Positions 11,815 to 23,026 of a DNA stretch of 60,000 nucleotides are shown piece by piece. The stretch lies in the NCBI RefSeq assembly GCF_910592395.1, contig NC_088321.1:5024001-5084000 (forward strand), in the 5' to 3' direction. The notes below the pieces were generated by a model, which was not told the DNA's origin, did no database searches, and was given only the letters and a program-made list of their open reading frames with translations. Position 1 is the stretch's first letter. Each line of letters starts with the position of its first letter. Made by a program: the position numbers and the translations under genes. Source of the DNA: Lineus longissimus. Its lineage: Eukaryota; Nemertea; Pilidiophora; Heteronemertea; Lineidae.

Positions 11815-12045
11815 GGCTAGCCCGGCTTACCAAACAGCGACTTTTTCTTGTCCTGAATGGAGAGTCGAACTCATTAATATTAAAGAAAAGTCTCCAGCTC
11901 GCCAAACAGGGTAGATTTTTTACCTGTTTGGCAAGCCCGGCTGGCCGAACAGGGTGGCTCTTTAGTGCTGTTTGGCAAGCGGCTCTCCAAACAGGACAAA
12001 AAAAGATGCCTGTTCGGCGAACGGCTTGCCAAATAGACCCGGCCT
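11815..12045. repeat. Cluster of short inverted and direct repeats
   Basis: The word GCTNGCCAAACAGG and its complement CCTGTTTGGCAAGC occur about seven times in alternating orientation (e.g. 11895, 11923, 11935, 11965, 11985, 12005, 12025). The strand can fold into several alternative hairpins. A 117-codon plus-strand frame crosses the cluster but shows no motif. Confidence 0.65.
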
Positions 12046-13046
12046 AAAAAAAGCAATCTTACGGACCAAACCGCTACCGTAGTCGTTTCAATGTTCAACG
12101 TTCAGCCCTTCGATTCAAATTTACCGCCTGAAAACTGAGAAGGCGGTACCGCACTCATGGAAATCAATGACGCAATACTCTATAAGACCACGTCGAAATT
12201 ATCCTCAAAAATAAGAAATAAATTGCAATAACGATATAAAACGCGCATACATGGATTTTGGCGAAAAACACCAGGTTTGTCAATCACGTCCTATTTTACA
12301 ATTCGGCATTTTCAAAGGGAAAGGTTCTAATTCATGAAGTGAATATACTCTCAACAATGTGAGCATATTTTCGTCATTCCCGCATAACTGTTCAACAGTC
12401 AACGTCCAACGACAATCCCACTCGACAAATGGTAATATCAATTCATGTCAAATACCTTGACAACATTTTATTTAATTTTAAAAGAAGTTATCGAGTAAAC
12501 GGACATCATCCAAAATATCCACGAAATAAACGGACAAATGACCACAAAAATACCTTTTCTCAAAAAACTAGCGATTTATACCAAATAAATTTGACGGGAA
12601 ACAGAAGAACTACGGCCGAAGCCGAGCTTTCAGGAATGTTCGTGATGTGCATTTGGATCTTCTACTGAATTATACCCATTATCCACAGTGTACGAATCGA
12701 AAGCGTGGAATTCTCTGCAGAAAACGTGGGTTGCACGTCATGTGAAAGCGTTCAGTTGGATCAGCATATAAAATATCCGGACGAAAAAGTCTGAACACGA
12801 TTCATGAGCCACTGACCTCCGCAGCGCACTGTATACCAACGCCAACATAGTACTCTAATTTCTTCGGTTTATCTGTTTCTGTTTCTGTTTCCGCTAACAG
12901 AGGAGTAACGGCGCTGGCTGCTGCTCGGGCTCTCCTCCCTCTATGATGCCTCTCAAAGTTCCTGCGGTTAGGACGCCTAGCTCACGTTGGTTAAATAACC
13001 ACTTGTCCCGTCCTCTTTCGTGTCTCCTCCGTCCGTCTCCATACGT
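12046..13046. other. Unannotated stretch
   Basis: The distal part (12890-13046) may still belong to the 3' end of the minus-strand LINE fragment next to it. Otherwise nothing was identified. Confidence 0.35.
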
Positions 13047-13685
13047 CTATCCTCTCTCGACGAGTCGCTCTGTCGACCAGTAGGTGGTGGCTTCAGCTAT
13101 CTCTTCCTCAATGAGGAGCGATTCCACGGTGGCAATGACGTCCGCCGGTGTCCGCTTTAGTTCGCCGAAGGTTTCTGCCATCCCTGCGAGCTTGTCGGCC
13201 CTCTCGTTATACTTAATTCCAGCGTGACCTGGGATGTAGGTTACCGTAATCGCAGCAGAGATGTTGTCCAGGCAGTCCTTCCATTCGACTTGTACTTGGC
13301 CCTTTTCCACGCGGCTGACCAGGCTCAGGGGGTCAGTGAGGGTCGCAACCTTCTCACCAGGAGTAGACTTGCGCTTCAGCCATACGAGAGCGTCACCGAA
13401 TGCCTCACACTCCGATCGATAGCTGCTGGAACGTCCCGCCCTGGCAGTGGACCACTCGAAGTGTAGCTTATTGTCCCTCCAGACAGATCCAGCCCAGGCA
13501 GTGGTAGTGCCCCTCACGGAGCCGTCTGTGGCAATGATGGTCGTGAAGCCTTCCTCCTCTAGCCATGCCCTGACAAGACTCTGGTTGCAGTCACCAGTAC
13601 TGTCGCGCCAACTCCTGTCACCAATCTTCATCACGCTGAGGTTGTTGCCTCTGTAGTCTGTCCAGTTGATGAAATGTTGCATCAT
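13047..13685 (-). pseudogene. RNase H domain of a non-LTR retrotransposon
   Basis: The 212-codon minus frame holds a full RNase H1-type fold. D54 lies in ATDGS, E92 in SECEA, D118 in TDPLS, and H154 and D164 in IPGHAGIKYNERADKLAG. These are the metal-binding residues that degrade the RNA of an RNA/DNA hybrid. In I-like and related LINEs this domain sits at the C-terminus after the RT. Here no RT precedes it. Upstream on the same strand (13690-14060) is GC-rich sequence with no RT motif. It is therefore an internally deleted or 5'-truncated LINE piece. The conserved catalytic set and open frame mean it is not very old. A host RNase H1 gene is unlikely, because the N-terminal hybrid-binding domain is absent. 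Confidence 0.75.
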
Positions 13686-13689
13686 GAGG

Positions 13690-14090
13690 TCTGAGGCTGC
13701 ACTCTTTTCGTTGCGCTTTATAACAGATGTCGCAAGCCGGTGGTTTTACGTCCATGTGAACAGTGATGGCTCAGTCACTGCTCGAGACGGGCCGGGGAAA
13801 ACCTAACTGGCCTGGGGCTGCCAAGCTAAAGCGGGCGGTATTTCCCATGGGGTAAAGGCCCCTCCCACTGTCATACCCTGAGCATGGCCCACCCCCGAGA
13901 CGGCCATTAGGGGCAGTTATAACCCGATCTACAAGGACCGCTGCTTCTCACGTGTAGCCAGGGCGGGCAGCTCACGCCCTTGATAGGTGTTAGCTGGCCA
14001 GTGGGAGGAAGAACCCCTCATGTGCCCTTAGCCGTTGAAGTAGTCAAGTACTTTCATCCGCTGTTGGATGCTAACGGTTTATCATCAGGT
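13690..14090 (-). mobile_element. GC-rich flank of the RNase H LINE fragment
   Basis: This block is clearly more GC-rich than its surroundings and continues the RNase H frame upstream without RT motifs. Its composition matches 13047-13685, suggesting it came in with the same element (5' UTR or deletion junction). The outer boundary is uncertain. Confidence 0.4.
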
Positions 14091-14510
14091 AGATTTTATA
14101 ATACCAGCTTGAATTTCTCAAAATGCCTTTAATTTGTGATTGTGCGCAGTGGCACAAATGAGTTGTAAAGTATAGAATGATGCAAACGCCGTGGTTTCAT
14201 AAAATCAACTGAAATATATTTATAACTTAGAAAACAAGCATAAAGGTTTACAGGTTATTAAAAGATAAAGAAGCCTGATTGGCTAATGGTGATCGTAAAG
14301 TAGGAAGCTAAGTAGCTTTCAATCATGGGATGTGCGAGTTCCGGTCGCCACAGTGATCTCGAATATAAAATTCTATAGATCTTGATGGTGGAATATCAAA
14401 TTTGAATAAGTATTAAGTCAAAGCATTGAAAATTGACAAACTAAATACGTTTAAAGTCTGGTTCATCAGCAGGCTATTTTTCTTAACATGTTTGATTATT
14501 TTCCAATTTT

Positions 14511-14533
14511 AGCTCTTAGATAGTAGAAAAACG
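14511..14533 (+). repeat. Conserved 22-nt core shared with 40625-40646
   Basis: The 22 bases starting AGCTCTTAGATAGTAG are identical at both places, are preceded by a pyrimidine-rich run ending TTTTAG or TTTCAG, and are followed by related sequence ending in a CCCGCTA block. They mark two copies of a dispersed repeat. Confidence 0.6.
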
Positions 14534-14855
14534 CGTGAGTGCACGCTGAGATCCGAGTTCGTGTCACCCCGCTATAAAGACGCAACGTCATTTCCATTTA
14601 TCGTCACAGTTGCGGGGTAATCAAGCGCCATCAGCGTGACGTCGGACAAATCTATATCAGCAGCAGGACGTCAAAGGGTAGATCCTAACTCAGGAAACGC
14701 CTTACTAGTGCATCGTTCCGATTGGGAATATTCCGCTAGCCATTTTATTTCGTCAGTCACCAGTAATTTTTTTAAATTATGCGGTGACCTATTAGGCATA
14801 TGGCATATTCGAAGAATGTTAAAGATTTTGATAAGTATAGGTAATAAACTTGGTA

Positions 14856-15030
14856 CAGTAGAACCTCTCTTAACGGACACCTCTCTATTACGGACAACCT
14901 CTCCATTCAGTACACTAGCTTGGTCCCAAATTGGTTGTTTCCATTCAATTTTACCTCTAATCAGGACACCTCTCTATTAAGGGCAGCACTTGTCAGTCCC
15001 GAGGGTGTCCTTAATAGAGAGGTTCTATTG
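14856..15030. mobile_element. pogo/Tigger-like MITE with TA target duplication
   Basis: Left end CAGTAGAACCTCTCTTAACG; the right end is its imperfect inverse (CCTTAATAGAGAGGTTCTATTG). TA lies on both sides (14854-14855 and 15031-15032). Internal repeats of the GGACACCTCTCTATTA word are present. Length about 175 bp with no coding capacity. The TAGAACCTCTCT terminus is typical of pogo-type Tc1/mariner MITEs. Confidence 0.75.
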
Positions 15031-15034
15031 TATT

Positions 15035-16356
15035 TAACGAATAAAGGTTTTGTAGTACCACGTCACACTGTATCTCTTATTCACGTCACAATGCTGCCTC
15101 TTCCGAATTCTTGGCCGGTATAAAATATGTGAAGTTTGGGCGGGGGTGGGGGGGTGGGGCATTTACCTGCCCTTTCAACTTTCTCAGAATAAACTGACAA
15201 AGTGGGGTCCCCCCGCCATTCCAGAGGATAACATTAACACTATCAGGAACAAATCCATATGATGGAGATTGGGTAATTTTCAAGTTCAAGCCTGGGATTA
15301 GATAACCCCACATAATGGGAAGGCCCAAAATACCATTCATGTCAGCCCAAAATACACAGTTGAAGAAATGGAAAGTGTGATTATACCATCATAATTTATC
15401 AAAAGAATCAATTAATTGTGTTTGTACAAATAAATATGAAAGTACAATACAAATGTATGTGTTCCTCACATAGCAAACTTCTCAACTCCGAAATTCCTTT
15501 CGGTTTTACCTCGCATTATCAGTATATGCACCAATCATACATGTTATGCTGCCAAATACGTCAAAATCACTATTAAACATGGTTTAATTATAAAAAGTAG
15601 TTGATTTTACCTTCAGTCATACAGGATTTGGTACTTTTGTGCCGAATTTATAAGTTTTTAAGAAATGACTGCTGACTGGCGAAATAAAATGACTGGCGGA
15701 ATATCCACACTTTATCGTTCCACATGGAAATGCATGGAGAGCTAACTCGGGTCATATCGGAGTCAACTTCGGAAAGCGCGATAATTCAGCCAGATTTTGA
15801 ATTTTCCCTTTTTTGTGCAACTTGTTGATGAAAACTACTAAAGTACTTAATGTTGAATAGGCGGTGACTGGGCAGCCGACAGCTGGGTAATATTGCATGC
15901 CCTTGATAATGCCAATGGTCCTTCAAATGTATTTAGAGACCAATTTGACGATATATAAAGCCAAAGAAATTAGAGTTGGTGTTAATGATTTTTACAGATA
16001 CAACTACCAATAGTGTGTCAATTATATTTGCATTACTGTATTTTATGTGAAAGCCTAACCGATACAGTGCGGAGGCCAATGATTTCGTCCCAATATTTTA
16101 TTACTGATCTCTGGGCGCTCTCACTCCAAATGCATCATATGGTGTCAGTAGAGAATGTCTCGCTTTCGCGTTGTACACTGGGGTAATGGGTACATGTTTA
16201 TTCAATAAAAAGTCCTGTCACCTTTAACAGAATCTAAATTCAAGGAGCACTTTTAAGTTAGCACGTGATGAAATAACACATTTAACAGGGACCGTATTAA
16301 TAATACCGTATGTTCCCCTTTTAAGAAATCCTATCCGTTGCCTAGATTTAAATAAC
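15035..16356. other. Unannotated stretch
   Basis: No motif-bearing frame and no transposon terminus recognised. Confidence 0.4.
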
Positions 16357-16481
16357 GTAGAATGGGGTAATAGTAGCCCCGGTTTAATTGTAGCCCCTGC
16401 CTATGATTTTGACTGATATCCCCATGCATCAAACAATGCAGGGGCTACAAATAAACCGGGGCTACAAATACCCCATTCTAC
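16357..16481. mobile_element. Near-perfect palindromic MITE, 125 bp
   Basis: Left arm 16357-16400 (GTAGAATGGGGTA...) and right arm 16438-16481 are inverted copies with a few mismatches, around a ~37-bp loop. Each arm carries a GTAGCCCC word twice. It lies just upstream of the gypsy 5' LTR. Target duplication is not evident. Confidence 0.65.
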
Positions 16482-16513
16482 CAGAACTCGAGCTAAATGA
16501 GCGAGAACAATCT

Positions 16514-16720
16514 TGTGTTATCAAGCATACGCAGCGCCATCTGCTATAAGCACCATGAACTTTAAGCATCACTTGGCATTAATCAGCCATCTCGAGTTCA
16601 GATCCAGCTAATAATACACAAAGTAGTAAACTCTGAGTGTGTGTACTACATGTATCCAAGATAAACTAATACAATAATCAGCCTCCTTAGTTAATATAAG
16701 ATCGACCAAGGAATACAACA
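16514..16720 (+). repeat. 5' LTR of the Ty3/gypsy element
   Basis: About 207 bp, starting TGTGTTATCAAGC and ending AATACAACA (TG...CA). Its first ~70 bases match 22946-23020, its middle matches 23600-23630, and its last ~85 bases match 27262-27352. Confidence 0.75.
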
Positions 16721-16735
16721 TGGTGTCATCAGAAG
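16721..16735 (+). promoter_or_regulatory. Primer-binding site, gypsy-type
   Basis: TGGTGTCATCAGAAG begins immediately after the LTR CA. It starts with the TGG expected for a tRNA CCA end and resembles the TGGTGTCAGAAG form common in invertebrate gypsy elements. The tRNA identity was not determined. Confidence 0.7.
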
Positions 16736-17545
16736 TCATGGCAGGATTATATGAACAGTCAAAGTTACATGAACAACTTTATTTCGGATGGAAAAGTAGT
16801 GATCTTTTCAATGGCCGATATTAATGGTCAGTGATCTGGATATGATAAGTAGCAAGAACGGCTTCCAACCTACAGATCTAAGACTCTCGTAACAGTGTGA
16901 TGTGCAACGGTCGGGCAGCAACATCTTTATAAACTCTATGATTGAAAACATGATACATGTACATTGTTTTATCGTGTCCAGAACATTACAAGTGTTCCAG
17001 AAGAGATTCCGGCTATTTCCGACTCACATTTTAGAATAACCGGTCAAACCATTTCAAACGAACCAATCAGCACGCAGCCTTGGAGGGTGGCGTATCACAT
17101 ATCGTAGTCATTAGTGCACAGTTAGAGAAGTCTATAGAGGATATACTTCAATAGCATTTCAAAAAGACATTTTACAGACACAAACAGAAAATCTTGATAC
17201 CGAGATCCGGCCGATGTTCAGGACCATCTAATCGACCAAATTGGCAAGGTCATAGTACACACTAGCGTCAGGCGGAAACTGACTGCGAAGGTTGTCCCGC
17301 AAAGGACCAGGAGTGTAAAAAATGCGGCAAGCTTGGTCACTGGGGCAAAGTTTGCCTTCACAACCGTGATCGTGAACACAGGCCCACTAATAACGCTACA
17401 GGACGAGGCAGAGGGAGAGGCAGAGGCCATGGTAATAGGAGCCAGACTCAACATCAAAACAAAGGACGCGGAGTACACGCCGATTATCAACACGCTGGTT
17501 TTTTTTCCTCTGAATTCGAAGGAATATCGTTTAGCGCAGTAGCTC
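16736..17545 (+). pseudogene. gypsy gag remnant with zinc knuckle
   Basis: The recognisable part is CKKCGKLGHWGKVC at about 17310-17355, a CX2CX4HX4C nucleocapsid knuckle, preceded by a Cys-bearing linker. Upstream sequence is consistent with gag by position but is broken by stops and frame changes, so no start can be chosen. The opposite strand carries a 91-codon shadow. Confidence 0.6.
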
Positions 17546-17589
17546 TAGTCTTTTGAAACAAACACTCTCACGCAAATCAGCCCGCAAAA

Positions 17590-19375
17590 AAAATTCAGCA
17601 TACGCCACATTAACATTCAACCACATCCCGGAAAACATGTAAAACTTCGCGGAAAAGCCATCACCGGCGCGCAAGGAAACGTGATGCCGCTGAGGACATA
17701 TGTATAAAACCTATTAACACTACGCCATCGAACATAAAACTAATTGCATACAATAGTACCGAAATTCCCCAGTATGGCACTATCACAATGCCATGCCGAT
17801 ATCAAGGCACAGAAAAGACACAACCTTTTTAATAGCGGACACCAGTGGTCTCGTTATTTTCGAGATCGGTCTACCAACATGCGTCTCACACGGATTAGTT
17901 CAACTCAACTGTGAAGTAAAGTTAGTGCCCAGGACACAGCATATCCGAAAATTCACTCTTCGAAAGTACTCCGTGAACTATACCCCAACTGCTTCGTGGA
18001 CCTGGGAAAAATCAGGTAAACACAAGATTACGTCAAAAAAGGACTGCTAGTCAGTCATTCACGCTACGTGAACCTCTTGCCGAATTAAAGCGTATGATTC
18101 AAATGGAAGTCATCAAGCCCATCAATGAAGCCACAGATTCGGGATCCAGTATCGCTTACAAGCCAGACGGATCGCTCAGGATATGTCTCGACCCCAAAAA
18201 TTTAAACAAACATCTGATCGAAGCGACGCATGCATCAAACGTCGACCCTCGAAGAACTATACATATCATTTCGCCGGCGCGAAATTCTTCAGCAAACTCT
18301 ACGCAAAATCAGGATATTGGTCAACTGAACTGGATGAGGAAAGCCAAGCGGCGTTAACAACGTTCAATAGCCCTTTGGGCGCCACTGTTTTCGCCGTCTG
18401 CCATTCGGTCTAAGCATCTCGCAGTACCTGTTCCAGCGAAGGATGGATGAGATCCTTGAGGGATTAGAAGGGGTAGTATCTATCGCTGATGACATTATCA
18501 TATATGGGACGACTGAGGAGAAACACGAAAGTAACCTTCACAAGCTGATGCTATACGTGCGCGTGAAAAAAGACTCATTTTCAATTATGTAAAATCAACC
18601 CGAAATCACGCAGTTCTTCGGAAACTTATACGGCCGAGATGGTGTACGCCCTTGAAAGGTACAAGCAATTAACGAGCTAGCGACCCCAAGCAGTGTCAAG
18701 AAACTACAGTCTTTCCTTGGTATGGTAAAATACATAGCTCCATACATACCAAAACTCAATTAGTTAATCGCACCACTCATAATACTATTGCAAAAGGACA
18801 TTGATTTCCAATGGAATCACGAACATCAATCCACATCATCAGATCTGCAAAACTGCAACCGGGGTCTCAGTTATTTTAACCCGGTATACAGACAGTCATC
18901 CAGGTCGACGCACGCCTCTACGCGCCAGGAGCAGCGCTCATACAGAACAATAAGCCAATCGCGTACGCACCAACAAGTCTCACGGAGACTGAGAAACGTT
19001 ATGCCAACATAGAAAGAAAACTGTTAGCCTGCGTGGTTGGAACCGAAATATTCCACACCTACGTGTCCGGAAAATAATTCATGATTGTATCAGATCACCG
19101 CCCGCTTGAAATGATCTGCTAAAAAAAATCAGACAGCTGCACCCGCACGATAACAAAGATGCTATTGCGGCTGCAGAGACAAGATTACGACATAACATAC
19201 GTACCAGGGTGCGAAATGATCCTACCTGACAGCTTGTCCCGCCTTCCAAAAACGAAACCAGATCCAGAGATAAATTTAAACGAGAAAGTCTGCCTGGTAC
19301 AGTTTAGTGAATCTAAACTGATCACCCTCAAAAAGGAAACCGAAAAAGATGAAAAATTAGTGCCGCTTTGACCAC
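17590..19375 (+). pseudogene. gypsy protease-RT-RNase H remnant
   Basis: Fragments in several frames occur in the right order: a protease/linker piece (17793-18050), the RT N-terminus with KPDGSLRICLDPKNLN (about 18160-18210), the KSGYWS and LTTFNSP blocks (about 18305-18375), the catalytic ADD motif (near 18487), then FLGMVKYIAPYIPKL (about 18715-18760). The RNase H and connection end with DYDITYVPG and DSLSRLP (about 19185-19245), classic for gypsy. Frameshifts at about 18220 and 18390 and stops at about 18590, 18650 and 19070 make it non-functional. Confidence 0.8.
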
Positions 19376-20047
19376 TAATCGTCCGTGGATTCCCCGCCTG
19401 GCAAAAAGATATAGCGCCGAACCTTAAGGAGCGACAGAGGATAGCCTAATCCTAAAGGGACCACAAATCGTAATCCCCGACGCACTTCGATCAGACTTAT
19501 CTCAAAGCAATCAATTAAGGCCACCAAGGCATCACCAGATGCCAACAACGAGCCCGAAGCGCCAGGTACTGGCCAGGAATACATCGTAACATTGAGAACA
19601 TCGCAAAACACTGCATTCCATGTCAAACACATCAGGCGGCACAATCAAAGGAACCGCTTGATCCTATTATACCAAATGTCCCGAATATACCAATGCACAC
19701 GATTGGGACGGACTACATACAATACGCTAACAAGAATTACCCAGTAATATCCGATTATAACTCCAAGTTCCCATTCGTCGAGGAAATGAAAGACACTTCA
19801 AGTGGAGCAACAATAATCTTGAGTGAGAAAATTTTCGCAACATTTGGTATCCCAAACACCATAATCAGAGACAGCGGTGAACTCTTCATTGGCGGAAGTT
19901 ACCAAACAATGGTCAACATTTCGGCATAAACCACGAGACCAGCTCCCCAAACAATCCAAGTCGCATGGCTTCGTTGAAAACAAGGTAAAATTCGCTGAGA
20001 AAATGATTGAGAAAAACGCGAATTTGCAAACATCACTACTGGCGCAC

Positions 20048-20990
20048 CAAGGAGGATTCCGCGGTGACGTCACATCACGTGATCACATCCCATATTACTG
20101 ATCGCTATTGCCAATCAGATTCAGTCTACTGACAGCACCCGCACTAAACACATATCCACGTCTCACTGTCTGGTGCGCTCCTGTACACAAAAACACCAAT
20201 AGACATGAAATATGCAAACCTAGTATGAATTCTTCCTCTGTAAAATTAAATTTACAGAGCAGATTAACTTCCACGAATAAAAAAAGACGTTTGGCGTGGC
20301 CAAAGTGCGGAAATAATGTCTCCGCTAAAATACACTACGAAATACACCAGGCAATGCACAACGCGATACACGGTAGAGATGCAGTTTGTTATTGTTTTGA
20401 CTTAGAAGCCCGCCCATATCATAATATATTCATGTATTCATGAAGTATGAACTCATTTCTGTCCCATTCAACACTAAGAACAGTAAATTTCTCCTTAAAT
20501 CATCACCGAAACCGCGATATCCGCAGGAAGATTTCGTTCTAGTGTCCGAAAATGCATGATCCTACAGGGGCGCTAATTAAACTCGGCAAATAGAGGGGAT
20601 CTATGGGGATCTATGCGAGTTTTAGGTTAACAGGTCTCGAACTTGTAAAATCTGTAACCACGCCACCTAATCCCATTGTGATAATGAAGAGATTGCCCCA
20701 TATTTGGGAGACTGTTTTGAAACCATCGCTAATTTTGGAAGATCGGTGCCCGGCTATTTGGTTTTAAAAACCCTATTTTTCCCCATCAAAACAGCACTTT
20801 TCATTATTCAAATGATAGCTTATTGTCTGAAGACTTATTTCATAGCAGAAAAGTACTAATAACTCTGATTTGATACGAAAAATCTAACTTTATTTGATGA
20901 CTTGATTTTCCCTTGGCCGTGGATCGAGTTTGTTTACAATCTGCAGCGCCATCTTGGAAAAGCCGTGACGTCACCGCGGAATCCTCCTTG
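20048..20990 (+). mobile_element. 943-bp non-autonomous TIR element, copy A (9-bp TSD)
   Basis: It begins CAAGGAGGATTCCGCGG and ends with the exact inverse; the terminal repeat is about 26 bp. It is flanked by CTGGCGCAC at 20039-20047 and 20991-20999. Nine-base duplications point to Mutator-like elements; Merlin is the alternative. It has no transposase frame, so it depends on an autonomous relative. It sits inside the gypsy integrase. Confidence 0.85.
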
Positions 20991-21017
20991 CTGGCGCACC
21001 GCACAACGCCCCAAGGC

Positions 21018-21961
21018 CAAGGAGGATACCGCGGTGACGTCACGGCTTTTCCAAGATGGCGCTGCATATTGTAAACAAACTCGATCCACGGCCAAGGGAA
21101 AATCAAGTCATTAAAAAAAGTTAGATTTTTCGCATCAAATCAGAGTTATTAGTACTTTTCTGCTATGAAATAAGTCTTCAGACAACAAGCTATCATTTGA
21201 ATAATGAAAAGTGCTGTTTTGATGGGGAAAAATAGGGTTTTTAAACCAAATAGCCGGGCACCGATCTTCCAAAATTAGCGATGGTTTCAAAACAGTCTCC
21301 CAGATATGGGGCAATCTCTTCATTATCATAATGGGATTTGGAGGCATGTTTACAGATTTTACAAGTTCGAGACCTGTAATACCTAAAACTCGCATAGATC
21401 CCCATAGATCCCCTCTATTTGTCGAGTTAGCGCCCCTGTAAGACCATGCATTTTCGGACACTAGAACGAAATCTTCCTGCGGATATCGCGGTTTCGGTGA
21501 TGATTTAAGGAGAAATTGACTGTTCTTAGAGTTGTATGGGACAGAAATGAGTTCATACTTCATGAATACATGAATATATTATGATATGGGCGGGCTTCTA
21601 AGTCAAAACAATAACAAACTCAACTGCATCTCTACTGTATATTGCGTAGTGCATTGCCTAGTGTATTTCGTAGTGTATTTTAGCGGAGACATTATTTCCG
21701 CACTTTGGCCACGCCAAACGTCTTTTTTATTCGTGGAAGTTAATCTGCTCTGTAAATTTTATTTTACACAGGAAGAATCCATACTAGGTATTGCAATATT
21801 TCATGTCTATTGGTGTTTTTGTGTACAAAAGCGCACCAGACAGTGAGACGTGGAGATGTGTTCAGTACTGGTGCTGTCAGTAGACTGAATCTGATTGGCC
21901 ACAGCGATCACTAATATGGGTCGGGATCACGTGATGTGACGTCACCGCGGTATCCTCCTTG
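21018..21961 (-). mobile_element. 944-bp non-autonomous TIR element, copy B (9-bp TSD)
   Basis: It is the same element as copy A in inverse orientation. It starts CAAGGAGGATACCGCGG and ends with its inverse, flanked by CCCCAAGGC at 21009-21017 and 21962-21970. By eye the two copies are around 95% alike. The separate duplication proves an independent insertion, not a palindromic duplication. Only 27 bp separate the copies. Confidence 0.85.
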
Positions 21962-22090
21962 CCCCAAGGCCCAAAATTGCCTTCGGCAGCCGTGGTGATG
22001 TTCAATAGGAAAATGTCCAACAGTCTGCCAACTCATATCCGATCAACAGAAACAGAGGCCGAAATCAAAAGTAGGCAGCAGTCACAAACA

Positions 22091-22123
22091 AAAACCACAG
22101 CTTCGTCACGAAGCTGTGGTTTT
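22091..22123 (+). repeat. Perfect 15-bp-stem hairpin in the gypsy pol 3' region
   Basis: The arm AAAACCACAGCTTCG (22091-22105), loop TCA and the exact inverse (22109-22123). It lies in the integrase C-terminal coding remnant and probably arose by a local inverted duplication. Confidence 0.85.
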
Positions 22124-22932
22124 GTACGGCACAATCAGGATGCTAAGGAGTTACCGGAACTGTCCCTGCACTTGGTCAGCTGGTTGGTCATTGTTGGTAT
22201 TTGCCCAGAACCTAGGTCATAATTATGCCATCACCTGCAGCATCAACGGTAGATCACTACGTCGGAACGGGAGCCTTCCAAGGCCAAGCCAAGTAACCTT
22301 CGATCTCCAAGCAGACAACAACAGATTCGATGCATACAAACCATACATGCACTCCCACAACAAGACAGAGTAGAGCAGGCCTAACGTACCTGAGTTGGGT
22401 GTGGTCGTACCTCAAACACCTGCCAGCCCAGAAAAGAACGTGTCAATTCCTGTAGCAGCAGGAAACAATGCGCAAGAACCAACAAAAACCCGCCGATCGC
22501 AACGTGAAAGCGACCTCCAAATTGGATGGACGATTTCCAAATTGGATAAACGATTATGTCAGGTGACGTGCTGGTCCCCTCTCCCTGTATTTTCTTTCTC
22601 TATGTTTAATTAGTCTTAGATGCATATAAAAGATTCAGAACTGCGTTGATGAACTCATGAACTCCAAGAACATCCTGGTAAAAGCTCAACTTGCCGCCAG
22701 AACACTGTGACACATAAATGGACATTTTACAGTCAAATCGCCCAAGTACCGTCACTTACAGTAAAGTCAGAAATTCAAGACGCGATTATGTTATCATTGA
22801 GATGATAATGTCATGTCACAACTAAACCTTTTTTTAAAAATATGCATTGAGCATTGTAATTTTTGGTAAAAATTTTGAAAACAATGCATTGGTACAAATT
22901 TTCTTGTCTGCCGTCATTATAAAATCACTCTC

Positions 22933-22945
22933 AATGAAGGGGATT
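22933..22945 (+). promoter_or_regulatory. Polypurine tract of the gypsy element
   Basis: AATGAAGGGGATT lies immediately before the TG that opens the 3' LTR. This is the expected primer for plus-strand DNA synthesis. Confidence 0.65.
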
Positions 22946-23026
22946 TGGTATCGTCAAGCATACGCAGCGCCATCTGCTATAAGCACCATACACTGTAAAG
23001 CATCACTTGGCATTAATTAGCCATAT
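22946..23026 (+). repeat. 3' LTR of the gypsy element, first piece
   Basis: TGGTATCG followed by ~65 bases that match 16521-16590, including CATACGCAGCGCCATCTGC. The match stops at CCAT where the solo LTR begins. Confidence 0.8.

Larger units (their letters stand above)
19376..22615 (+). pseudogene. gypsy integrase remnant, interrupted by two MITEs
   Basis: An HHCC zinc-binding region (GHQGIT... then CIPCQTHQ, about 19525-19635) is followed by the catalytic core start (TIGTDYIQ, about 19700) and an RDSG block (about 19865). The core is then broken by insertions at 20048-20990 and 21018-21961. The frame through both target sites is open if each MITE and one copy of its 9-bp duplication are disregarded. 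The C-terminal part (FNRKMSN near 21995, GPC/GHNYAI-like blocks near 22210) ends about 22615. Other stops and frameshifts are present. Confidence 0.75.

Noticed and set aside
20047-21962. Large palindrome read as a single inverted duplication or a Polinton-type terminal inverted repeat
   Set aside because: Each arm has its own complete terminal repeats and its own 9-bp duplication, so it is two insertions.
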